Made by a program: the position numbers and the translations under genes | NCBI GenBank assembly: GCA_910585965.1 | Contig: CAJUHH010000006.1 | Span: 120,531 to 184,530, forward strand | Source: an uncultured Lachnospiraceae bacterium | Lineage (GTDB): Bacteria > Bacillota > Clostridia > Lachnospirales > Lachnospiraceae | Direction of reading: 5' to 3' | Length of the DNA: 64,000 nt | Notes under the pieces: model-generated | What the model was told of the DNA's origin: nothing | What the model saw: only the letters and a program-made list of their open reading frames with translations | Database searches by the model: none | Part shown: positions 17,353-24,582 of the stretch, one piece after another | How the letters are laid out: each line of letters opens with the position of its first letter | How positions within the stretch are numbered: position 1 is the stretch's first letter

Positions 17353-18567
17353 TCAATAGAAGATATGCCCCCCAATGCGAATTCCGTTCAGCCCTTCGAT
17401 GGGAGTACGGAAATAAACGCAGTTGCCTACATTCGTATTTCCTCTCATCGCTTCATCTGCTGCCTGGTAGCAGCTTTGCGTCGCAGAGCCTCCTGCCAGG
17501 GCCGCCGCCAGCCGCCCGCTTCCTACCGGCGAGAACTGCCCTCCCTGGTAGATTACGCCCACCACGGAATCAGGGTATACCGAACTAAGCACCCGATTGA
17601 TCACTACCGCTCCCACCGCCAGCTGTCCGGCATAGCTTTCTCCTCCGGCCTCGCAGTAAATCAGATTTGCCAGAAGGTATCTGTCCCCCTCTGCAAAGCT
17701 CACTTCCGAAATATCCCGCCAAGCCGACTGGGCTGCCAGCTGCGACAGCCGGATCTCCTCTGCCAGTTTTTCCTGAAGCTGCTTAATATTCTCTTCCTGT
17801 TCCTTTAATTGCTGCTCATAAGCAAGAGCCTCCGATTCTGCCTGGGATATTTCATTCTTTTTCCCTGCCACGCTGTTGGAAGTCCTGCTGACCATGCCGG
17901 AAACGCTGCTCTTTTCCACTTCCACCTGCGCCTTGTAATCTTCCAGCTCTTCCCTCTCATCCTCCAGCTTTGCTTCCGCCAATGCAATCAATTCTTTTGT
18001 CTGCTGGTATTCCTCCAGTTTTTTGCGGTCATATTCGGATAACTGCTCAATATAATCGCTGCGGTTTATCAGATCCGCAAAGCTCGCCGATGAAAAAATC
18101 ATTTCCAGCATAATGTAATCCTGCGTTTCATATATAAACTGGATCCGTTTTTTCATGCATTCGTACTGCCACTCTTCCGTCTCCTTCGCATCCTCCAGCT
18201 CCGCCTTCGTAGCCGCTATCTCGGCTTCCTTATCCCGTATCATGCGTTCCAGCTCTTCCAGCTTATTGCTCACTTCCTGCAGCTGTCCGTTCAAAGCGGC
18301 CAGCTGCCCCTGCAACGCATTTTTTTCCTCGTTCAGGTTTTCCAGCTCTTCTTTTGTCTGGCCCAGTTCGCTTTCCGTTTTCTTTTTCTCGTCTTCCGCT
18401 TCCTGCAGCTTCTTCCGAGTCGCCTCCGTAGCATGTACTTTTATCGTATTTATTTCAGGGAAGACCCCTACCAGCAGTGCCGCCAGCAGCAGCACTGCCA
18501 TATTCCGTTTTCCCATCTGCCCCATTTGCCATACCTGCCTCATCCCTTGATCTGTTGCCGGTCCCAA
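17353..18567 (-). CDS. exported coiled-coil protein with SleB-type cell wall hydrolase domain
   Basis: A 404-residue secreted protein in three parts: a signal peptide at about 22-46 (ending near VHA), a long coiled coil (47-275) rich in Glu, Lys and Leu, and a C-terminal Hydrolase_2 domain (about 290-404). The last part has the catalytic glutamate in IYCEAGGES and the conserved GAVVINRVLSSVYPDSV. SleB domains are lytic transglycosylases acting on peptidoglycan, known from spore germination; coiled-coil fusions of this type are common in vegetative clostridia. The start is uncertain. TTG at 18567 has AAGGAAG upstream, and in-frame ATGs lie within the first 23 codons. Confidence 0.82.
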   Translation of the reverse strand: MGPATDQGMRQVWQMGQMGKRNMAVLLLAALLVGVFPEINTIKVHATEATRKKLQEAEDEKKKTESELGQTKEELENLNEEKNALQGQLAALNGQLQEVSNKLEELERMIRDKEAEIAATKAELEDAKETEEWQYECMKKRIQFIYETQDYIMLEMIFSSASFADLINRSDYIEQLSEYDRKKLEEYQQTKELIALAEAKLEDEREELEDYKAQVEVEKSSVSGMVSRTSNSVAGKKNEISQAESEALAYEQQLKEQEENIKQLQEKLAEEIRLSQLAAQSAWRDISEVSFAEGDRYLLANLIYCEAGGESYAGQLAVGAVVINRVLSSVYPDSVVGVIYQGGQFSPVGSGRLAAALAGGSATQSCYQAADEAMRGNTNVGNCVYFRTPIEGLNGIRIGGHIFY

Positions 18568-18599
18568 ACACTTCCTTGCTTTTCCGGCTTCCTTGCCGG

Positions 18600-19079
18600 C
18601 TATAGTCCCAATTCTATCTTACGCCCGGTTCTCGTATACTGGTAATACCTTACTCCTGCCGCGTCCAGCATCCGTTTGGAAGCTTTCGTTGCAGGAGAAT
18701 CCGCATACTTATCGCTGTCGTATACGATCGTTTTTATACCGGCCTGAATAATCGCTTTGGCGCATTCATTGCACGGAAACAGCGACACATAGATTTTCGC
18801 CCCCTCCAGGCTGCCGCCCCGGTAATTCAGTATCGCATTCAGCTCGCTGTGCGTTACATAAGAATATTTTGTATCGTACGGCTCGCCTTCCCTCTGCCAT
18901 GGAAATTCATCATCCGAACACCCTATAGGAAAACCATTATATCCCATCGATAAAATCTTATTATCCTGACTGACAATGCAAGCCCCCACTTGCGTATACG
19001 GATCTTTCGAGCGCATGCCCGACAGCATGGCCACCCCCATAAAATATTCATCCCAGGAAATATAATCCGTTCTCTTCAT
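18600..19079 (-). CDS. deoxycytidylate deaminase family protein
   Basis: A 159-residue zinc deaminase of the dCMP deaminase/ComEB type. The zinc ligands are in HSELNA and PCNECAK, with the catalytic glutamate in HSE. dCMP deaminase produces dUMP for thymidylate synthesis. ATG at 19079 (MKRTDYISW) has AAGGAGA upstream; the longer frame overlaps upp and is rejected. It is followed closely by the hydrolase gene and preceded by upp, a pyrimidine-salvage neighbour. Confidence 0.88.
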   Translation of the reverse strand: MKRTDYISWDEYFMGVAMLSGMRSKDPYTQVGACIVSQDNKILSMGYNGFPIGCSDDEFPWQREGEPYDTKYSYVTHSELNAILNYRGGSLEGAKIYVSLFPCNECAKAIIQAGIKTIVYDSDKYADSPATKASKRMLDAAGVRYYQYTRTGRKIELGL

Positions 19080-19098
19080 GCCGTTCTCCTTCCTACTG

Positions 19099-19728
19099 TT
19101 ATTTCGTTCCAAAGATCCTGTCCCCGGCATCTCCAAGCCCCGGCACAATATATCCATGCTCATTCAATTTCTCGTCCAAAGCACCGATATACATGTCCAC
19201 ATCCGGATGTTCTTTCTTCATCCGCTCCACCCCTTCAGGTGCCGCTATGATACACATAAAATGAATATTTTTGCAGCCCTTGTCCTTCAACATCTGGATA
19301 GCAGCTACCGAAGACCCTCCTGTTGCCAGCATAGGATCTACTACGAATACTTCCCTTTCCGCGCAATCCGCCGGAAGCTTGCAATAATATTCCACCGGGT
19401 TCAGCGTTTCCGGATCTCTGTATAAGCCGATATGCCCTATTTTTGCCGCCGGGATCAGCTGCAGCACGCCGTCCACCATCCCAAGCCCGGCCCGGAGAAT
19501 AGGGACAATCGCCATTTTCTTTCCTTTCAGCGCCTTTACTGTAGCCTCGCAGATCGGCGTCTCAATCTGGACATCCGAAAGCTGTAGTTCTCTTGTCGCT
19601 TCATAGCAGATCAGCATCGCTATCTCTCCGATCGTCTGCCGGAAATCCTTCGTCCCGGTCTGTTTTCTCCTGATATAGCCGATCTTATGCTGGATCAGCG
19701 GATGATCCATGATTACTACCTTTGCCAT
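19099..19728 (-). CDS. upp: uracil phosphoribosyltransferase
   Basis: A 209-residue enzyme joining uracil and PRPP to UMP for pyrimidine salvage. The PRPP-binding loop VDPMLATGGSSVAA (about 130-143) and the uracil-binding end AGDRIFGTK are present. The N-terminus HPLIQHKIGYIR is typical. It lies between rpiB and the dCMP deaminase gene, all leftward, likely one transcript. Confidence 0.97.
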   Translation of the reverse strand: MAKVVIMDHPLIQHKIGYIRRKQTGTKDFRQTIGEIAMLICYEATRELQLSDVQIETPICEATVKALKGKKMAIVPILRAGLGMVDGVLQLIPAAKIGHIGLYRDPETLNPVEYYCKLPADCAEREVFVVDPMLATGGSSVAAIQMLKDKGCKNIHFMCIIAAPEGVERMKKEHPDVDMYIGALDEKLNEHGYIVPGLGDAGDRIFGTK

Positions 19729-19793
19729 TGTCGTACCTCCCTTTTCTCTTCAAAAATTCTTCTAGAGCGTCCTCTTATGCCGTTTCCTGCTTC

Positions 19794-20246
19794 TTATCCC
19801 ATATTTTCTTCTTCCAGGGCTTCAATCTTTGCAACCCTCCTGCGATGCTTTTCCTCTCCCGGAAAAGGAGTATCCAAAAACGCCTCCACGATGCTCAGCG
19901 CCAGATTCGTTCCCACGATGCCCGCTCCGAGCGCAAGCATATTCGCATTGTTATGCTCCCTCGTCAGCCTTGCGGAAACTGTATCTGAACACAGCGCACA
20001 GCGAATTCCTCTCACCTTATTCGCCGCAATGGATATGCCGATTCCCGTCGTGCATATGACAATTCCCTTCTCATATTCCCCCGATACCACTGCCTTGGCC
20101 GCCGCAGCCCCGAATTCCGGATAATCACAGGAGTTATTGTCCCTGCATCCAAAATCCTTATAGGGGATCCCCCGTCCTTCCAAATAACGGATGATCTCCT
20201 GTTTCAAATCATAACCGCCATGGTCGCTTCCTAATGCAATGTTCAC
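19794..20246 (-). CDS. rpiB: ribose 5-phosphate isomerase B
   Basis: A 150-residue RpiB/LacAB-family isomerase interconverting ribose 5-phosphate and ribulose 5-phosphate. It starts IALGSDHGGYDLK, has the catalytic cysteine in DNNSCDYPEFG and the anion-binding CTTGIGISIAANK. The GTG at 20246 is chosen: GGGAGGG lies a few bases upstream and the protein then begins exactly at the family N-terminus. RpiB supplies ribose 5-phosphate for PRPP, which upp next door consumes. Confidence 0.93.
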   Translation of the reverse strand: MNIALGSDHGGYDLKQEIIRYLEGRGIPYKDFGCRDNNSCDYPEFGAAAAKAVVSGEYEKGIVICTTGIGISIAANKVRGIRCALCSDTVSARLTREHNNANMLALGAGIVGTNLALSIVEAFLDTPFPGEEKHRRRVAKIEALEEENMG

Positions 20247-20361
20247 ACTATCACCCTCCCTTTTGTTCTTTTCTATGATAGCTCGATTTGTATCCATCTG
20301 AATTTATTTAATATAGTATACCACAGGCTGGAACTTTTGTCTCTATCTATTGTCTTGTGAA

Positions 20362-21090
20362 TTACTGGTTCAAATACTGCATAATCCCCATATGCACCGC
20401 CCAAGCCGTCTTTTCCTGGTAAATCTCCGAATTCAGCTTCTTCTCCTCTTCCCTGTTGGAAAGGAACCCGCATTCCACAATAACGATAGGGCAGGGAGTT
20501 TTTTTCAATAAATAATAGCTATCGTTCGCTTTTGCCTCCCGTTTATTCCCCGGATCCACATTAATCACAAAGCGCTTCTGAATCAATTCCGCCAATTTTT
20601 TCCCAGCAGAGCTTTCGGTATAGTAGAAGACCTGGGCCCCATGGACATATTCTTCATGGTAACTGTTCTGATGGATGCTTACCACGATTGCAGGATCCGC
20701 TTCTTCAATAACGGCAATCCTCCGCTTCATGTCCTGCACCTTTTTATTGGAAGCGCCGTCGTCATAGAGTCCTCCGTCGTCCGTCCTGGTCATCACTACC
20801 TCTACATCCTCCGCTTCCAAAAAACTTTTTACCATTTCCGCTATCTTTAAATTAATATCTTTCTCAAGGGAACCGTTCACTCCTACCTTGCCCGGATCAG
20901 CGCCGCCATGCCCGGCATCGATCACCACACAGATTTTCTCCCTTTTCGGTTCTGTTTCAGCGCGTCCCTTATCCGTTACATTGTCCGAATTAACATAGGC
21001 GGCTCCCTCCCCGGCCACAAAATACATGGATACAAGAAGAATTGCCGCCATTATCATCCTTAAAACCTTACCTTGCTTTTCCTCCATCAT
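20362..21090 (-). CDS. cwlD: N-acetylmuramoyl-L-alanine amidase, CwlD type
   Basis: A 242-residue membrane-anchored amidase_3 zinc enzyme. After an N-terminal hydrophobic segment (about 10-28), the zinc ligands appear in DAGHGG, in SLEKD and in SIHQN, and the catalytic glutamate in VECGFLSN. CwlD removes stem peptides from muramic acid during spore cortex maturation; length and architecture fit that subgroup. Other cell-wall amidases look alike, so the sporulation role is inference. The GH18 gene lies just upstream. Confidence 0.85.
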   Translation of the reverse strand: MMEEKQGKVLRMIMAAILLVSMYFVAGEGAAYVNSDNVTDKGRAETEPKREKICVVIDAGHGGADPGKVGVNGSLEKDINLKIAEMVKSFLEAEDVEVVMTRTDDGGLYDDGASNKKVQDMKRRIAVIEEADPAIVVSIHQNSYHEEYVHGAQVFYYTESSAGKKLAELIQKRFVINVDPGNKREAKANDSYYLLKKTPCPIVIVECGFLSNREEEKKLNSEIYQEKTAWAVHMGIMQYLNQ

Positions 21091-21162
21091 CGATCTACCG
21101 CTCTGTTTCTTCTATTATTAATTAAAACTTATGAAACAGCACGGAGAAAAATGAACTTTCCC

Positions 21163-22902
21163 TTATTGATTCAAATATTTTTCAATCACGTCCCAGATGG
21201 ATGCTTTTTCGAATCCAAGCTTCCATGATGCCACCCCTGCGATATTATATTTCTGCATGATATTCAGCTTTGCTTCTATAGATTGTTCGTCTTCCAGCCA
21301 TACCTGGTAAAAAGTTCCGCCCTCCTGAATTTCCCCATAATTCTGACAGGTTTCTTCATCCCAACGCAGCTCCATATTATGGTTGGCTGCAAACTGCTCC
21401 GCCATTTCCATCCCTACCGCTTCGCTCGTCAAACCGGCTCCTTCTGTTTTCCATATGCGGGTATAAAACGGCAGGCCGTTGATTACCTTTTCTGCGGGGA
21501 CCTGCTCCACGGTCTTGCTTATCCCATCCTCCACAAATCCTATGGAAGCCACGCTTCCCGCCTCCGGGCTGCCGTTATAATGCTCATCGTATCCCATAAT
21601 AATGACATAATCGGCAAATACTCCCTGCTCGCTTCTATTATAATGGTCCGTATATCCCATCGGCACATAATTATCCACCGAAAGAACGATTCCATTTTTC
21701 CGGCACGGAATGGACAACTCGCGGATAAACTGAATAAAATGCTCCCCCGTGTCCTGGCTTAGCCCTTCAAAATCAACATTAATGCCGTCCAATCCATATT
21801 GCAGCGCCGTATTCACCAGCGTTTCCACCAGGTAAGCCCGTTTACTCGTATAGGACAGCACTTCATAAGTATCCACGTCAGGATTGGAAAAATTATCGAT
21901 CAGCCCCCATACTTCCAAGCCCATGCCATGTGCTTTGTCCACATAATCCTTCGATGCAAAATTAGAAAAATCCCCTTCATTATTAATCAGTGCAAACCAC
22001 GTAGGCGAGATTACATTCACGCCTTTCGTATTCGCTAATGCTGCTGCCAGCGTATCATTTCCTGCCGTACCGGCCACTGCGTGCCATGCCAGGTTTATCT
22101 TATACGGCTTGGAAATACTCGTAAATTCAGGATGCCCGAAAACAGCTCCTCCCTCTTCCACAGGCTGCGCCTCGATTCCTGCCGCGCTGCCCCCGTCTTC
22201 TTGCAGCCTTTTATTTTCCACATAGCCTATGACAGCATCCTCTGTCTTCACCTTGCTCCATGTTTCCATTTCTTCCAGGACAGTGACTCTGTCGCCTTCT
22301 GCCAGGTCCTCCAGAATAGGGCTTTTTACCCCTCCCTGGTAACGAACTGCCGTGTCTTTTCCGATCCTGGCCTTTTTCCCCGTTTCGCCATGCTCTGCCG
22401 TATATACCTGTATGCGGTTCGGCCCTGTAAAAGGCCGGTAACTGTAATCCGCAAACAATTGGACATAATCCGCCGCCACATACAACGTTTCCTCACCGTC
22501 CGATGCCGCTTCGTACCTTGCGGCCGGAAAACCGATCTCAACCGCCCCGCTTTCCAGCTCATATACGGAAGAACCGATCTCCGTCTTTACGGTATCTTCC
22601 GGCAGACTATACAATAACAGCTTTTCGTTTTTATCTTCGTAAAACCTGTCGTTAAAATACTTTCGAACCGTTTCCAGGTCAAAGTAATATATTCCGTCCA
22701 ACAGCCGGGCCTTTTCTCCGACAAGCTCATCCCCAAGCACAATAGCGGCCTCGTCCCCGCCGCTTACGGAAAAATACTCCTCCAGATCCGCCCTCTCCTT
22801 GGAATAAGAATATTTATCCAACAATTTTAAGCCGACACTGAACCCGCCGACTATTATAATAAGGACGATTGCAATTAATATCGGAATTATTTTTTTCTTC
22901 AT
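21163..22902 (-). CDS. secreted GH18 family protein with SH3 domain
   Basis: A 579-residue protein anchored by an N-terminal hydrophobic helix. Residues of about 40-160 resemble the copper-amine-oxidase-like/stalk region, about 165-220 an SH3b domain (YQGGVKSPILEDLAEG), and about 260-579 a glycoside hydrolase 18 barrel. The GH18 signature LDGINVDFEG carries the acid glutamate with its two preceding aspartates. Proteins of this build (YaaH/YdhD-like) act on spore or wall peptidoglycan. ATG at 22902 has GGAAGGGAGCGG upstream. cwlD follows it. Confidence 0.85.
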   Translation of the reverse strand: MKKKIIPILIAIVLIIIVGGFSVGLKLLDKYSYSKERADLEEYFSVSGGDEAAIVLGDELVGEKARLLDGIYYFDLETVRKYFNDRFYEDKNEKLLLYSLPEDTVKTEIGSSVYELESGAVEIGFPAARYEAASDGEETLYVAADYVQLFADYSYRPFTGPNRIQVYTAEHGETGKKARIGKDTAVRYQGGVKSPILEDLAEGDRVTVLEEMETWSKVKTEDAVIGYVENKRLQEDGGSAAGIEAQPVEEGGAVFGHPEFTSISKPYKINLAWHAVAGTAGNDTLAAALANTKGVNVISPTWFALINNEGDFSNFASKDYVDKAHGMGLEVWGLIDNFSNPDVDTYEVLSYTSKRAYLVETLVNTALQYGLDGINVDFEGLSQDTGEHFIQFIRELSIPCRKNGIVLSVDNYVPMGYTDHYNRSEQGVFADYVIIMGYDEHYNGSPEAGSVASIGFVEDGISKTVEQVPAEKVINGLPFYTRIWKTEGAGLTSEAVGMEMAEQFAANHNMELRWDEETCQNYGEIQEGGTFYQVWLEDEQSIEAKLNIMQKYNIAGVASWKLGFEKASIWDVIEKYLNQ

Positions 22903-22920
22903 AGATCCGCTCCCTTCCAA

Positions 22921-23602
22921 TCGCCCTTTATTATAGCAAACTATTTAAGTACCGTCATTACAAAATTTGACTTTTTCCAGCTTTTTTTGACAGCATGCCC
23001 CATCGCCCAGGGGGTCTTCCTGTTTTCCTGTTATGGCATGCTTTCCTCTGTTTTCCCTGCCGGAAACCGACAAACCAAGTTTTGCCAGAATAAAAAGACT
23101 GCCTCCGAGCTTCTCCAAAAGAAGACGATAAATACGTGATATATTTTTCTTAAAAATGATACTCTTCCGACGATCTGGCAATACTAAATATCTGACGGCG
23201 TTAAACAACAAGCAAAAACGGAATGCCCGGACATGTATTCCTTTTCCAAACACCGGCATCTTCCAAAGCTGCCTTCTTTTGGATAAAAATAAAATGACCT
23301 TTTTTCATAAAAAATATTCGTGAAGTTTCTTGTTTGAATTATAATAATAACGTGAAATTATTTGGAAAATTTTATTTCCCGAACAAGCACATAAGCTTGT
23401 AAGACTTCTCCCATACTAAACTGGGGAGAAAAGATTAAAATACAATACAACTGCCTATTAGACTATCATGCCTCCTTCCGATACAGACTATCCAGAAGCA
23501 TTCCGTGGAACCAATTATATCAAAGGCTTCCATATATTTCAAGGATTTTTAAAAAAAATGTCGAATTTTTATTAAAAATTTTTAAACAGTGATGGAATTC
23601 TA
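22921..23602. other. long stretch without a convincing gene
   Basis: No convincing gene lies between the GH18 gene and mecA. A 104-codon leftward frame at 22945-23259 has an unconvincing composition and no good ribosome site. A hairpin pairing TTCTCCC (23406-23412) with GGGAGAA (23424-23430) is the clearest structure. The sequence becomes very AT-rich towards the mecA promoter. A small RNA or regulatory leader is possible but not shown. Confidence 0.4.
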
Positions 23603-23631
23603 TTGACTTAAATTTATGAAAAGTATAATAT
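23603..23631 (+). promoter_or_regulatory. candidate sigma-A promoter of mecA
   Basis: TTGACT (23603-23608) and TAATAT (23626-23631) are 17 bases apart. The leader to the ATG at 23729 would be about 90 bases. Confidence 0.6.
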
Positions 23632-23728
23632 ACTTTTAACTGTAAAGTATTATCTTCAGGGATAATTTGGTTCAGGTTAGTCACAATATAACAAGGTGGC
23701 AGTATCTTAATAGTAAGGATGTGATAAC

Positions 23729-24511
23729 ATGAAAATTGAAAAAGTAAATGACCATCAGATTCGCTGTACACTTACCAGAGAAGATTTGGCCGACCGTGAA
23801 TTGAAAATCAGTGAACTTGCATACGGAACGGAAAAAGCAAAAAACCTGTTTCGCGATATGATGCAGCAGGCATCCTTCGAATTTGGTTTTGAAGCCGAAG
23901 ATATTCCGTTAATGATAGAAGCCATTCCTCTTAATTCAGAATGCATCGTGCTTATCATCACCAAAGTGGAGGATCCGGAAGAGCTGGATACGCGCTTCTC
24001 CAAATTCGCGCCTTCCGTCCACGATTCAGAAGGCGATCTGGATGAAGTTATTGACAGCCTTTCTGAAGGCGCCGACGATGTGCTGGATCTGTTTAAGAAA
24101 ATTCACGAAGGCAAGTTTGCCGACGCGCTGGAAAAAAAGGCTTCCGATTCCCTGCCAAAGGAAAAGCAGGCCAAAAAGAACACAGAGAAGCAAGGAAAAA
24201 ACGCCGCTTCGGACGAGGAGCTGATCCGGATATTCTCCTTCGATTCCATCCGCACCGTAACAAGGATATCGCATGTCCTTGCCGGCTGTTATGGCGAAAG
24301 CAACTCCTTATATAAAAACGAAAATACGCATCGGTATATTCTGGTTGTCGCAAAAGGCAGCCATTCTCCGGCCGAGTTCAATAAAGTATGCAATATCTTA
24401 TCCGAATACGGCCAGACAGAAAAATATGTTTCCGCCGGGGAAGCATATCTGGAAGAACATTTTTCTCCTGTTATCAGGGAAAATGCTTTGCAATCATTAC
24501 GCAGGATATAA
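23729..24511 (+). CDS. mecA: adaptor protein MecA
   Basis: A 260-residue MecA-family adaptor that delivers proteins to the ClpC ATPase. The N-terminal domain starts MKIEKVNDHQIRCTLTREDL, a typical form. A charged, low-complexity linker covers about 95-165. The C-terminal ClpC-binding domain begins near FSFDSIRTVTRISHV and ends in the EYGQTEKYVSAGEAYLEEH region. It is monocistronic between a promoter at 23603 and a terminator at 24526. Substrates in this organism are unknown. Confidence 0.9.
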   Translation: MKIEKVNDHQIRCTLTREDLADRELKISELAYGTEKAKNLFRDMMQQASFEFGFEAEDIPLMIEAIPLNSECIVLIITKVEDPEELDTRFSKFAPSVHDSEGDLDEVIDSLSEGADDVLDLFKKIHEGKFADALEKKASDSLPKEKQAKKNTEKQGKNAASDEELIRIFSFDSIRTVTRISHVLAGCYGESNSLYKNENTHRYILVVAKGSHSPAEFNKVCNILSEYGQTEKYVSAGEAYLEEHFSPVIRENALQSLRRI

Positions 24512-24525
24512 TTTATTTAAAAAGA

Positions 24526-24557
24526 AGGAGTCCCAAAATGCTGGGGCTCCTTTTTTT
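24526..24557. terminator. bidirectional intrinsic terminator
   Basis: The stem AGGAGTCCC (24526-24534) pairs with GGGGCTCCT (24543-24551), with one T-G pair, followed by a run of seven T on the plus strand. On the minus strand TTCTTTTT follows, so it probably also ends the exporter operon that stops at 24583. Confidence 0.88.
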
Positions 24558-24582
24558 CAGGTATTTTCTTTTCCATGTCTCC

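Noticed and set aside
22945..23259. A 104-codon leftward frame after the GH18 gene
   Set aside because: Unusual composition, no good ribosome site and no recognisable motif; treated as chance.
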